Of a stretch of DNA of 64,000 nt, positions 29,599 through 38,900 are shown piece by piece. Location: positions 4,960,001 through 5,024,000 of the forward strand of contig NZ_CP027706.1 in NCBI RefSeq assembly GCF_003850565.1. Direction: 5' to 3'. This stretch comes from Pseudomonas sessilinigenes. GTDB taxonomy: Bacteria; Pseudomonadota; Gammaproteobacteria; Pseudomonadales; Pseudomonadaceae. The translations under genes and the position numbers were made by a program. Numbering within the stretch: position 1 is the first letter of the stretch; each line of letters opens with the position of its first letter. The notes beneath the pieces were generated by a model that made no database searches, was not told the origin of the DNA, and saw only the letters and a list, made by a program, of their open reading frames with translations.

Positions 29599-30234
29599 CT
29601 AGCGCGGCTTCTGGCTGAAGGCCGAAGCGGCGATGCCCCACTGGCCCAGCCAGTAGAAAATGATGATCAGGTAGGGCGCGGCGGCGAAGGCCCCGACGAA
29701 GCGGCTCAGGCCGATCAGGCTATCGGAGAAGGCGAAGCTCAAGGCGCCGAGTGCGGCCAGGGCCGCCGAACGCTTGGGCACTGCTGTGCCCAGGCGTGCC
29801 AGGGCCCGCCAGAGCATGGCGCTGATGGTCAGGGCATAGACGATCACCGGCACCAGCAATGGACCCAGGCCATGGGAAATCAGGATGCCCAATAGGGTCG
29901 CGCCGATGGCCAGCGCCAACAGCAGTGGCAGCAGCGCTGGGCGCCGGCAATCACTGAGGTAGGCCTTGAGGTAAGCCAAGTGGGCCACCAGGAAGGCGCC
30001 CAGGCCGAACACGAACAGGTCCATGGGCCAGGCCAGCAGGATATCGCCCAGGACCGAGAACAGCAGGCCAATGATGATCCAGCGCCGGTAGTCGCCAGGC
30101 GGCGCATCATGCAGCCAGCCCAGCAGGGCCAGCACCGGCAGGGGCTTGACCAGCAGGCACAGCAGGGTGGCATGTATAGCGGTGCCGTAGATGAAGGTCG
30201 CGGCGCCCATCAGCGCAAGGATTAGCCAGCCCAT
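29599..30234 (-). CDS. Lysoplasmalogenase, YhhN family
   Basis: 211 residues with about eight hydrophobic segments. Characteristic pairs [28 protein letters not shown] and FSDSLIGL match the YhhN/TMEM86 family, which hydrolyses the vinyl-ether bond of lysoplasmalogens. It starts one base after the Icp-like gene, so the two are an operon. Confidence 0.85.
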   Translation of the reverse strand: MGWLILALMGAATFIYGTAIHATLLCLLVKPLPVLALLGWLHDAPPGDYRRWIIIGLLFSVLGDILLAWPMDLFVFGLGAFLVAHLAYLKAYLSDCRRPALLPLLLALAIGATLLGILISHGLGPLLVPVIVYALTISAMLWRALARLGTAVPKRSAALAALGALSFAFSDSLIGLSRFVGAFAAAPYLIIIFYWLGQWGIAASAFSQKPR

Positions 30235-30235
30235 G

Positions 30236-30628
30236 TCAATTGACCGTGATCGAGCAGTCGAAGGCCTTGACCGGCGCTTCCTCCGGTGCCCAAGGCTGCT
30301 GGTAGGTCAGCAGCAGGCGGCCCGTGCCTTTGGCGAAGGCCTGGAAGCGCCAGGTCGAGAAGCCGCCACTGCCGACCAGGCCAGTGTCTTCCGGATTGCT
30401 GTAGACCTCGGGGCTGACCTTGCGCAGGATGCCGCCGGCCGAGTCCTGGATCGCCCAGCGGTAACCCGTGGTGGGGTTGCTCGGCAGAGTGACGGTCAGG
30501 TTCTGCCCCTCGTGCAGTTGCAGCGGGCATTCGCTCTGCTTCTCCACGGTGACGTTTTGCTTGGGTTGGCTGGCGCAGGCGGCCAACAGGGCAAAGCTGA
30601 GCAGGGCGAGCAAGCGAGTGGTGGGCAT
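30236..30628 (-). CDS. icp: Chagasin-type (I42) cysteine-protease inhibitor lipoprotein
   Basis: 130 residues. Lipobox LLAAC (Cys18). The three inhibitory loops of the I42 family are visible: NPTTGYRW, GSGGFSTWRF and the RLLLTYQQPW strand. In P. aeruginosa the icp gene (PA0778) lies next to a Lon-type protease (PA0779), the same order as here. It probably sits in the periplasm and inhibits papain-like proteases. Confidence 0.85.
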   Translation of the reverse strand: MPTTRLLALLSFALLAACASQPKQNVTVEKQSECPLQLHEGQNLTVTLPSNPTTGYRWAIQDSAGGILRKVSPEVYSNPEDTGLVGSGGFSTWRFQAFAKGTGRLLLTYQQPWAPEEAPVKAFDCSITVN

Positions 30629-30701
30629 GGGTCAGGAAGCTCCGATCGTTCATGACGAACGGCGAGCATAACTGAAGATGGAGCAATGTGTGGCAGGCTG
30701 T

Positions 30702-30790
30702 TGCAGGAGCGAAGCCGCTCGCGATGAACGATGGCGCAGTACGCCAGGTACTACGCATTGTGTCCATCGCGGGCAAGCCCCGCTCCTGCA
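30702..30790. repeat. REPIN-type inverted repeat
   Basis: TGCAGGAGCGAAGCCGCTCG at the left end is mirrored by CGGGCAAGCCCCGCTCCTGCA at the right end, with a short central spacer. It lies between the Lon-like gene and icp. Confidence 0.8.
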
Positions 30791-30799
30791 GATCCCGGG

Positions 30800-33220
30800 T
30801 TAGAACAGCACCTTGGCGACGTCAGAGAAGCGTTTGGCGAAATGCACGGTGATGCCTTCCTTGAGGTAGTCCGGCAACTCTTCGAAGTGCCCGCGGTTGG
30901 GCTCCGGCAGGATCAGTTCGTGGATCTTCTGCCGGCGTGCGGCGATTACCTTCTCGCGCACCCCGCCAATGGGCAGCACGTGGCCTGTGAGGGTCAGCTC
31001 GCCGGTCATGGCCACGCCTTTCTTCGGCGGCTGGTTACGTGCCAGGGACAGCAACGCGCTGGCCATGGTCACCCCGGCGCTGGGGCCGTCCTTGGGCGTG
31101 GCGCCCTCGGGTACGTGCAGGTGGACGAAGGCTTCGTCGAAGAACTTGCTGTCGCCGCCGAACTGCTTCAGGTGCGAGCTGACGTAGCTGTAGGCGATCT
31201 CCGCCGACTCCTTCATCACATCGCCCAACTGGCCGGTGAGCTTGAAGCCGCGGTTGTGGGTGTGGATGCGCGTGGCCTCGATGGGCAAGGTGGCGCCGCC
31301 CATGCTGGTCCAGGCCAGGCCGGTGATGACCCCGACCCCGCTCAGCACCTGCTCGTTGCGGAACACCGGCATGCCCAGGGAGGCTTCCAGGTCCTTGGGG
31401 CCGATCTTGATCCGTGCCTCGGGTTCGTCCAGCAGCCGCACCACGGCCTTGCGCACCAGCTTGCCCAGTTGTTTCTCCAGCTGGCGCACCCCGGCCTCGC
31501 GGGCGTAGCCGTCGATCACCGTGCGCAGGGCGCTGTCGCTGATGCTCAGGCTGGACTTGGCGACGCCGGCCTTGTGCAGTTGCTTGGGCCACAGGTGGCG
31601 CTTGGCGATGGCGAGTTTTTCCTCGGTGATGTAGCCCGACAGGCGAATCACTTCCATGCGGTCCAGCAGCGGTCCGGGGATGGCGTCCAGGGTGTTGGCG
31701 GTGCACACGAACAGGACCTTGGACAGGTCCATGCGCAGGTCCAGGTAATGGTCGAGGAAGTCGACGTTCTGCTCCGGGTCGAGGGTCTCCAGCAGTGCCG
31801 AAGCCGGGTCGCCCTGGTAGCTCTGGCCCATCTTGTCGATCTCGTCGAGCATGATCACCGGGTTCATCACCTCCACTTCCTTGAGGGCCTGCACCAGCTT
31901 GCCCGGCTGGGCGCCGATGTAGGTGCGGCGGTGGCCCTTGATCTCGGCCTCATCGCGCATGCCGCCAACGCTGAAGCGGAAGAACGGCCGGCCCAGGGAT
32001 TCGGCGATGGATTTGCCGACGCTGGTCTTGCCGACGCCGGGCGGGCCCACCAGCAGCACGATGGAGCCGCTGATCTCGCCCTTGTAGGCACCCACGGCGA
32101 GGAACTCGAGGATGCGGTTCTTGATGTCGTCCAGGCCGGCGTGGTGCTGGTCCAGTACCTTGCGCGCGTGCTTGAGGTCGAGCTTGTCCTCGCCATAGAT
32201 GCCCCAGGGCACGGCGGTGGCCCACTCCAGGTAGTTGCGGGTGACCGCATATTCCGGCGAGCCGGTCTCGAGGATCGACAGCTTGTTCATTTCCTCGGTG
32301 ATGCGTTTCTGTGCCTGGGGCGGCAGGACCTTGCCCTGCAGGCGCTGCTCGAACTGTTCCAGGTCGGCGCTGCGATCGTCCTTGGTCAGCCCCAGTTCCT
32401 GCTGGATCACCTTGAGTTGTTCCTTGAGGAAGAACTCGCGCTGGTGCTCGCCGATCTTGCGGTTGACCTCGGCGGAAATCTCTTTCTGCAGGCGCGCGAC
32501 TTCCACTTCCTTGCGCAGCATCGGCAGGACTTTCTCCATGCGCTTGAGCATGGGCACGCAGTCGAGTACTTCCTGCAACTCGTTGCCGGTGGCGGAGGTC
32601 AGGGCGGCGGCGAAGTCGGTCAGGGGCGATGGGTCGTTGGGGCTGAAGCGATTGAGGTAGTTCTTCAGCTCTTCGCTGTACAGCGGGTTGAGCGGCAGCA
32701 GCTCCTTGATCGCGTTGATCAGTGCCATGCCGTAGGCCTTGACCTCGTCGGTGGGCTCGGCCGGTTGGCGCGGGTACTCCACTTCCACCAGGTAGGGCGG
32801 GCGATGGTGCTTGAGCCAGGTGCGCACGCGCACCCGGGTCAGGCCCTGGGCGACGAATTGCAGCTTGCCGTTCTCGCGGCTGGCGTGGTGGACCTTGACC
32901 AGGGTGCCGTACTCCGGCAGCGCCGAAGTGTCGAAATGCCGTGGATCTTCCTGGGGGGTGTCCATGAAGAACAGGGCAAGGGAGTGATGTTCGGATTTGC
33001 TCACCAGCTCCAGGGTCTCGGCCCAGGGCTCTTCATTGACGATGACTGGCAAGACCTGGGCCGGGAAGAACGGCCGGTTGTGGATCGGGATGATGTAGAC
33101 CTTGTCCGGGAGGGCCTGCCCTGGCAGGGCCAGGCCGGTGCCATGGGCGGCCGACTGTTCGGTGTCTTCCGGATCGACGTAGTCGCGTGGATCCTCGGGA
33201 AATTCTTGCTGGTCGCTCAT
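30800..33220 (-). CDS. Lon-family ATP-dependent protease (AsrA type)
   Basis: 806 residues: N-terminal substrate domain, AAA+ module with Walker A GPPGVGKTS near residue 400 and Walker B MLDEIDK, and a C-terminal Ser-Lys protease with DGPSAGVTM (Ser) and GGVREKVIAA (Lys). Neighbouring icp and sequence style point to the second Lon of pseudomonads (P. aeruginosa PA0779, AsrA) rather than the housekeeping lon next to clpX. ATG 33220 follows AGGAG; the frame continues upstream to 33349 without family similarity. Confidence 0.93.
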   Translation of the reverse strand: MSDQQEFPEDPRDYVDPEDTEQSAAHGTGLALPGQALPDKVYIIPIHNRPFFPAQVLPVIVNEEPWAETLELVSKSEHHSLALFFMDTPQEDPRHFDTSALPEYGTLVKVHHASRENGKLQFVAQGLTRVRVRTWLKHHRPPYLVEVEYPRQPAEPTDEVKAYGMALINAIKELLPLNPLYSEELKNYLNRFSPNDPSPLTDFAAALTSATGNELQEVLDCVPMLKRMEKVLPMLRKEVEVARLQKEISAEVNRKIGEHQREFFLKEQLKVIQQELGLTKDDRSADLEQFEQRLQGKVLPPQAQKRITEEMNKLSILETGSPEYAVTRNYLEWATAVPWGIYGEDKLDLKHARKVLDQHHAGLDDIKNRILEFLAVGAYKGEISGSIVLLVGPPGVGKTSVGKSIAESLGRPFFRFSVGGMRDEAEIKGHRRTYIGAQPGKLVQALKEVEVMNPVIMLDEIDKMGQSYQGDPASALLETLDPEQNVDFLDHYLDLRMDLSKVLFVCTANTLDAIPGPLLDRMEVIRLSGYITEEKLAIAKRHLWPKQLHKAGVAKSSLSISDSALRTVIDGYAREAGVRQLEKQLGKLVRKAVVRLLDEPEARIKIGPKDLEASLGMPVFRNEQVLSGVGVITGLAWTSMGGATLPIEATRIHTHNRGFKLTGQLGDVMKESAEIAYSYVSSHLKQFGGDSKFFDEAFVHLHVPEGATPKDGPSAGVTMASALLSLARNQPPKKGVAMTGELTLTGHVLPIGGVREKVIAARRQKIHELILPEPNRGHFEELPDYLKEGITVHFAKRFSDVAKVLF

Positions 33221-33618
33221 GGAGACTCCTGCACGATGGGCTATGCAGGTTAGATGGGGCAGGTCATGACGGGTTTCAATGGGGGCACTGCGAACAGGGT
33301 CGCAGCTGCCCGGTTCTTTGGCCTGGCCTTTTTCAGCCGTCCTGGACAACCGGCATCGTCAAGGGTGCAGCATTTTCCCGATATTGGTTGTCAATAAAAT
33401 GACTGCAAGATCACCAGTTATACTGCGCGATCTTCTATGATCGGCAGATAAATCTGAGTATCCGCAACGACGGAATAAAGATGCCATTTTTTTGACTTTT
33501 GCCTCCAGCGCTTCAGAGGGATGGGTATGAAGAACGGATTTCTCCGCTCCCAACGGCTGTCGCCCGTAACGCCGTGCTCAAGGGGGAGCTTGCAAGCGGA
33601 ACGGTCGAGAGTGGCGAT
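33221..33618. other. Divergent intergenic region, AT-rich
   Basis: 398 bases between the divergent Lon-like and GGDEF-EAL genes. The section 33360-33500 is strikingly AT-rich for this genome and must carry promoters for both directions. TTGGTTGTCAATAAAATGAC and TTATACTGCGCGATC are candidates, but no confident -35/-10 pair was settled. No gene was seen in it. Confidence 0.5.
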
Positions 33619-35961
33619 ATGAGGTGGCGCCGAACCTTCCAGGCAAGAATTGTCGGGGTCTTGGCGCTGTTACTGCTGGTGCTGGTCGCTGCGGTGTATT
33701 TTGCCGTCAAGACCGCGACTACCCAGGCGGTGGAACGACAGGCACAACTGCAATTGAAGACCGGTACCCGGGTCTTCGAGCGCTTGCTGGACCTGCGGGG
33801 CCGCACCCTGCAATACGGTGTCGATTGGCTGGTGGTGGACTCGGAGTTCCGCCGTGCTGTGGTCAGTGGCAAACCCGTGGACATTCTCGCTGCCCTGGCC
33901 CGGCATCGCGGTGGTATCCGTTCCAGCGAGATGTTCGTGCTCAGCCCCGAGGGCCAGGTCGTCGCCAGCACGCTGCCGGCCATCTCCCGGGACCAACCCT
34001 TTCCCTACGACCAGGCCTTGCGTCGGGCCCTGCGGCACGACATCCACATGCTCTTGGTGTCGATCCAGGGCCGTCCCTATCTCCTGGTGCAAGGCGAGGT
34101 GCTGGAGTCGCTGCCGATCGCCCGGGTGGTGATGGGGTTTCCCATGGATGAAAACTTCGCTCTGGAACTGCGCTCGATGAGCAACCTGGAGGTGTCGTTC
34201 CTGGCGGTCGATGGGCAGAACGCCGGAGAGTTGTTCAGTACCCAGCCGGAGTCCTTGTGGTCGGCGATCATCAACATCCTGCGTGACTCGTTGTGGCAGC
34301 CGCTGCCGCAACTGAGTGAAATCCATGGTCAGCGCTTTCTCAACCAGGCGCTGCAACTGGCCAACACCGGCGGTGAAGACGACCCGCGGGTCATGGCCCT
34401 GCTGCAAAGCCCCATGGAGCAGGCCCTGGAGGCCTTCGCCCCGTTGGACAAGGAGTTCTTGTGGATTGCCGTGGTGGCGCTGGCGGGGTCCCTGGTCGGT
34501 GCATTGCTGATGGCGCGTTGGGTGGCCCGGCCCCTGGAGGACCTGGCCCTGGCTGCCCGGCGCATCGGCGCGGGCAACTACCAGGCCCCGGTGGCGAGCA
34601 AGCGCAGCGACGAGTTCGGAGTGCTCACCGATGCCTTCAACGCCATGCAGAGTGCGATCGCTACCCGCGAGCGGCAGTTGGCCCACAATGCCCTGCATGA
34701 CCCCCAGACCGGCTTGCCCAACCGGGCGCTGGCCATTGAGCGCCTGAGCAAGGCCATTGCCGAACGGCGAAACGTGGTGTTGCTGTACCTGGGGGTGGAT
34801 AACTACCGGGCGATCAACGAGGGCTTCGGGACCGAAGGCCTGGAGCAGATGATGGGCGAGCTCAGCTGGCGGCTGCGGGAGGTGCTGTCCCAGGGGGATA
34901 CCGCTGCGCGTATTACCTCCAGCGAGTTTCTCCTGTTGCTGGAGAACACCGAGCTCAACGGCGCCATTGCCATGGCTGACCGGTTGCATGCGTTGCTGAG
35001 CCGGCCGCAGTTGATCCAGGGCGATGAAGTTCGCCTGCAGATCTGCGTAGGCGTGGCGGTGTATCCGGCCGACGGTCAATCGGCCGAGGAGCTGATCAGC
35101 CGCGCGGCCATCGCCCGGCATGATGCTTCGCTAAAGCCTGGCTACTTGCAGGTCTATCAACAGGATCGCGACCTGGCCCACCAACGGCAAATCAGCCTGA
35201 TTCGCGATTTACGCCGTGCCGCGGCCGAGGGCGAGCTGTTTCTGCACTACCAGCCCAAGCTGGACCTGCGCCGGGACTACCTGCACCAGGCCGAGGCCCT
35301 GTTGCGCTGGCAGCACCCCGTGTTTGGCGTGGTATCGCCGGCCGAGTTCATCCCCCTGGCCGAGCGCACCGGCAGCATGCACAGCCTGACCTCCTGGGTG
35401 ATCGAGGCTTGTATCCAGCAGTTGGCGCAGTGGAATCGCCGGGCCTTGCCGGTACGCCTGTCATTGAACATTTCTGCCAGGGACCTGGAGGACGATGGCC
35501 TGGAGGACCGGGTCAGCCAGTGCCTGGAGCGTCACCAGGTCGCGGCCGAGCAATTGGTGTTCGAGATTACCGAGAGCACCATCATGCGCCATCCGGAGCA
35601 GGCGTTGGCGGTACTCCAGCGCTTGCGTGGTTGCGGTATCAGCTTGTCGGTGGATGATTTCGGCACCGGCTATTCGTCCCTGGCGCAATTGCAACGCTTG
35701 CCGGTACAGGAGCTGAAGATCGACCAGTCGTTCATTCGCAACCTGGACGAAACCAGCGGCGATGCGGTGATCGTGCGTTCGACCATCGAAATGAGCCACA
35801 AGCTGGGGCTCAAGGTCGTGGCCGAAGGCGTGGAGTTCGAACACTGCCTGAAACTGCTGGAAAGCTGGGGGTGCGATACGGTGCAGGGCTACCTGATCAG
35901 TCGCCCCTTGTCGACCGAGGCTTTCGAGCACTGGCTGCTCAAATCCAGGGTCCCGGGCTGA
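33619..35961 (+). CDS. Membrane GGDEF-EAL protein, probable c-di-GMP phosphodiesterase
   Basis: 780 residues: an N-terminal membrane segment, a periplasmic sensor region of about 250 residues (dCACHE-like), a second membrane segment (VALAGSLVGALLMARW), HAMP, GGDEF and EAL. The GGDEF site reads TSSEF, so cyclase activity is unlikely. The EAL domain has EALLRW, LNISARDL, FEITEST and DDFGTGYSSL and the Lys in LKIDQSF, so c-di-GMP hydrolysis is plausible. ATG 33619 precedes the first hydrophobic segment; an earlier in-frame start at 33499 adds 40 polar residues. The next gene (minus) is convergent. Confidence 0.9.
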   Translation: MRWRRTFQARIVGVLALLLLVLVAAVYFAVKTATTQAVERQAQLQLKTGTRVFERLLDLRGRTLQYGVDWLVVDSEFRRAVVSGKPVDILAALARHRGGIRSSEMFVLSPEGQVVASTLPAISRDQPFPYDQALRRALRHDIHMLLVSIQGRPYLLVQGEVLESLPIARVVMGFPMDENFALELRSMSNLEVSFLAVDGQNAGELFSTQPESLWSAIINILRDSLWQPLPQLSEIHGQRFLNQALQLANTGGEDDPRVMALLQSPMEQALEAFAPLDKEFLWIAVVALAGSLVGALLMARWVARPLEDLALAARRIGAGNYQAPVASKRSDEFGVLTDAFNAMQSAIATRERQLAHNALHDPQTGLPNRALAIERLSKAIAERRNVVLLYLGVDNYRAINEGFGTEGLEQMMGELSWRLREVLSQGDTAARITSSEFLLLLENTELNGAIAMADRLHALLSRPQLIQGDEVRLQICVGVAVYPADGQSAEELISRAAIARHDASLKPGYLQVYQQDRDLAHQRQISLIRDLRRAAAEGELFLHYQPKLDLRRDYLHQAEALLRWQHPVFGVVSPAEFIPLAERTGSMHSLTSWVIEACIQQLAQWNRRALPVRLSLNISARDLEDDGLEDRVSQCLERHQVAAEQLVFEITESTIMRHPEQALAVLQRLRGCGISLSVDDFGTGYSSLAQLQRLPVQELKIDQSFIRNLDETSGDAVIVRSTIEMSHKLGLKVVAEGVEFEHCLKLLESWGCDTVQGYLISRPLSTEAFEHWLLKSRVPG

Positions 35962-35997
35962 GGGCGATGGTCGATCCGGGAAGCTCGCGACCGGGGG

Positions 35998-36429
35998 TCA
36001 GCAGGTTGCGGCTTGAGCCTTGGCCAGCAGCCTGTGCAGTTCGGGCTCGATCTGGTCTTCGGCGAGGCCGTCCATGACTTGCTGGATGCAGGGTGCATAG
36101 CGGCGCTCGATCGCTGTTTCTGCCCAGTCCAGTTCATAGATCGCCAGGATTCGTACATCCAGGTAGGTCGAATCAGCCAGCAGGCGCTTGAGCAAGTCGA
36201 TGGCCACCGGGCTGCGCAGTTCACCCAGGGAGACAGTACAGCGTTGCTGCCAGTATTCGGGCTGGGACAGGAGAATGGCCTCCAGTCGCTGCCATTGTTC
36301 AGGAGTAAAGACCCGTAGCACGCCCCTGCCTACCTGTTCGGTGATGTATTCGTTCCAGTTGCTGGCTTGCGAGTCGCCGATCCAGTATTGCAACTGTTCG
36401 AACGGATCCTGGGGTACATCGCGATTCAT
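35998..36429 (-). CDS. Uncharacterised helical (HEAT-like) protein
   Basis: 143 residues, acidic, all-helical by inspection, no signal peptide. Repeated helix pairs such as VAIDLLKRLLADSTYLDVRILAIYEL look like HEAT repeats. Aromatic-rich start (FEQLQYWIGDSQASNW). Proteins of this size and type are often immunity or regulatory proteins, but no toxin gene is next to it. Function unknown. Confidence 0.6.
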   Translation of the reverse strand: MNRDVPQDPFEQLQYWIGDSQASNWNEYITEQVGRGVLRVFTPEQWQRLEAILLSQPEYWQQRCTVSLGELRSPVAIDLLKRLLADSTYLDVRILAIYELDWAETAIERRYAPCIQQVMDGLAEDQIEPELHRLLAKAQAATC

Positions 36430-36503
36430 GTGCGGTTCCTGTGGAGCGGGTTGCGGTGTGGAGAGTGAGTAGCGGATGCCATGGGCAATGCTCCCCGGCG
36501 GGG

Positions 36504-37121
36504 CTACCAGTTTCCGGCGAACTTCACTGCCGCCGCGGCCCGAGAGGGTACTTTCAGGGTGTGCAACAGGGACGAGACATGGATACGCACGGTGAACGGC
36601 GAGATATCCAGCTCGCGAGCGATCTCCTTGTTGGTCTTGCCCTGGGCAATCAGGCGTAGCACCTCCTGCTGGCGAGTGGTCAGCGAGCTGATCTCGGAGC
36701 AGACATCCAGGGGCAGCAGCAGGCCGGAGGGGGCGTACTTGACCACGACTTCCCCCTGGCGGATATCCAGGATCGCCTGGGCGATTTCCTCCGGGCAGAT
36801 GTTCTTGCCGATGAATCCGTCGGCTCCCGCGGCCATCACTTCGCTGATCAGGTCCTGATTGTCGATCATCGACACCACGATGATCGAGGTCCGGGGCAGT
36901 TGCAGGCGCAAATCGGTGATCATGCCGATCGAGGTCAGCCCGGGAAAACGCAGGTCGAGGATCAATGAATCCGGCTCCTCGCCGGTCTGGGCGAGGGCGA
37001 GTACCGCTGCCAGGTCACCGGCTTCTTCGAGCACGGCTTCGGGTAGCAGGCGTTGGATGGTACTGCGCATCCCCTCGCGGAACAGGGGGTGGTCGTCAGC
37101 GACGATGATCCGGCATGTCAT
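36504..37121 (-). CDS. LuxR/NarL-family response regulator
   Basis: 205 residues. Receiver domain with IIVADDHPLF, phosphoacceptor Asp in LILDLRFPG near residue 56, and Lys in GFIGKN. C-terminal LuxR HTH (LTTRQQEVLRLIAQGKTNKE, then IARELDISPFTV). It is divergent from the hybrid histidine kinase at 37266, its likely partner. The pair resembles PA1397/PA1396 of P. aeruginosa. Confidence 0.88.
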   Translation of the reverse strand: MTCRIIVADDHPLFREGMRSTIQRLLPEAVLEEAGDLAAVLALAQTGEEPDSLILDLRFPGLTSIGMITDLRLQLPRTSIIVVSMIDNQDLISEVMAAGADGFIGKNICPEEIAQAILDIRQGEVVVKYAPSGLLLPLDVCSEISSLTTRQQEVLRLIAQGKTNKEIARELDISPFTVRIHVSSLLHTLKVPSRAAAAVKFAGNW

Positions 37122-37265
37122 GTCTTGAAACTCCTTGAAACATACAGTCCTGGGGGCATGCTACCTTGGCGGTCCGGCACTGTACCTGCCCACTGGTCGT
37201 GTCCGGTACCCCATGTCTTCAGGTAGGACCACGCAAACCGGCGGATTGCACAAGGAGGTGATTGG

Positions 37266-38894
37266 ATGAAAGCAGAGAAGGACAGCGAACTCGACCAGGC
37301 CACGCTACGCATCATCGTGGCCAGTTGCGCGCTGGTCTATGTCACCGTGACCAGTTGCCTGCCGGGGCAGGATTTCTACATCTACTTGCCGGTGATCATC
37401 TACATCATCGTCTTCACCCTGGTTTCCATCGGCCTGCGCCTGGCCATTGCCCGCTGGCCCGGCCATTACCCGATCCGACGGGTTTTTGGGATGGTCTATG
37501 ACTACACCGGCACCTGCTTCGGCCTGGTGATGGGCGGCGAGGGCGCGCTGCCCATCTATGCGGTGATGGTCTGGGTCAACCTGGGCAACGGCATGCGTTT
37601 CGGCTCGCGCTACCTGGCCATCGCCACGGTACTGGCGTTGTTCGCGCTGTTCATGGTCTACCTGTTGACCCCGTACTGGCAAAGCCAGCCCTACATGGTG
37701 CTGATGCTGATGGTCACCAGTACGGTGATCCCGGTCTATGCCCATATCCTGCTCAAGCGCACCCGGCTGGCCTCCGAGCAAGCCATTGCCGCCAACCTGG
37801 AAAAATCGCGTTTTTTGGCCCAGGCCAGCCATGACCTGCGCCAGCCGATCCACTCCATCGGCCTGTTCACCGCCTGTCTGCGCGAGGCCGACCTGGGCCA
37901 GGAGGAGCGGCGGCTGGTGGACAACATCGACCGTTCGCTGCTCAACGTGTCGCAGTTGTTCCGCTCGATCCTCGACCTCTACACCCTGGACAACGGGCGC
38001 GTGCAGCCCAAGTACGAAACCGTGCACCTGGGGCAGTTACTGCGCGACCTGGTACGCCAGAACGCCGAAGCGGCGCGCTGGGCCGGGGTCGAGCTGCGGC
38101 TTCGGCCCTGCAACCATTGGGTGCGCATCGACCCAGGGCTGCTGGCCACCATGGTGCAGAACGTCTTGTCCAATTGCTTCAAGTACGCACCGCAGGGGCC
38201 CGTGCTGATTGGCGTGCGCCGCTGCGGCCAGGGCCTGGCCATCGAGATCCATGACCGTGGGCGCGGTATCGCCGAAGAGCACCTGCCGCGGATCTTCGAA
38301 GAGTTCTACCGGGTCCGCCAATTGCGCGACAAGGATGTCGAGGGCGTGGGCCTGGGGTTGTCCATCGTCAAGCGCCTGGGGCAACTGGTGGACCTGGAGG
38401 TACGCTTGCGCTCGCGGGTTGACCACGGCACCAGCGTGACCCTGTCGGGCCTGCAACCGGCCGCGCCGCAGCAATTGCGCCGCCATGACGAGGCGCTGCA
38501 GAACGGCCTGCTGAGCGGGTTGCGGGTTTGCCTGGTGGAAGATGACCGCAACGTGCTGCTGGCGACCTCGGCGCTATTGGAGCGTTGGGGGTGTGTGGTC
38601 CAGGCCGAGGCGTCGGCCGAGGACCTGGTGACCGATTGCGACATCATCGTCGCCGACTATGACCTGGGCACCCGGCTCTCGGGCATTGAGTGCATCGACA
38701 ACATCCGCCAGCAGCGGGGCTGGGAAGTGCCGGCGCTGATCATCACCGGCCACGATATCGAGAAGATCCATGCCGCGCTGCATGATCGCAACATCGCCAT
38801 CCTGTCCAAGCCAGTGCGGCCGGTGGAGTTGCGGGCTACCTTGCGTGCCTTGCGCGAGACGCCAGTAGCGCTGGTTCACCAAGTTGGGGCGTAG
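37266..38894 (+). CDS. Hybrid sensor histidine kinase (PA1396-like)
   Basis: 542 residues: five or so membrane segments (about 15-165), HisKA with phospho-His in ASHDLRQPIHS, HATPase with NVLSNCFKYAP and GVGLGLSIVK, and a C-terminal receiver (VCLVEDDRN; phospho-Asp in IIVADYDLG). The membrane module resembles the RpfC/PA1396 input domain, which senses DSF-type fatty acids in P. aeruginosa, but this is from memory of the family. The ribosome site AAGGAGGTGAT (37252-37262) is a full-length match to the 16S rRNA 3' end, suggesting strong translation. Confidence 0.88.
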   Translation: MKAEKDSELDQATLRIIVASCALVYVTVTSCLPGQDFYIYLPVIIYIIVFTLVSIGLRLAIARWPGHYPIRRVFGMVYDYTGTCFGLVMGGEGALPIYAVMVWVNLGNGMRFGSRYLAIATVLALFALFMVYLLTPYWQSQPYMVLMLMVTSTVIPVYAHILLKRTRLASEQAIAANLEKSRFLAQASHDLRQPIHSIGLFTACLREADLGQEERRLVDNIDRSLLNVSQLFRSILDLYTLDNGRVQPKYETVHLGQLLRDLVRQNAEAARWAGVELRLRPCNHWVRIDPGLLATMVQNVLSNCFKYAPQGPVLIGVRRCGQGLAIEIHDRGRGIAEEHLPRIFEEFYRVRQLRDKDVEGVGLGLSIVKRLGQLVDLEVRLRSRVDHGTSVTLSGLQPAAPQQLRRHDEALQNGLLSGLRVCLVEDDRNVLLATSALLERWGCVVQAEASAEDLVTDCDIIVADYDLGTRLSGIECIDNIRQQRGWEVPALIITGHDIEKIHAALHDRNIAILSKPVRPVELRATLRALRETPVALVHQVGA

Positions 38895-38900
38895 CGGACG

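Noticed and set aside
30731..33253. 840-codon open frame on the plus strand opposite the Lon-like gene
   Set aside because: It is exactly antisense to a well-supported gene; low-complexity Ala/Gly/His/Leu-rich content and no motif. High-GC shadow frame.
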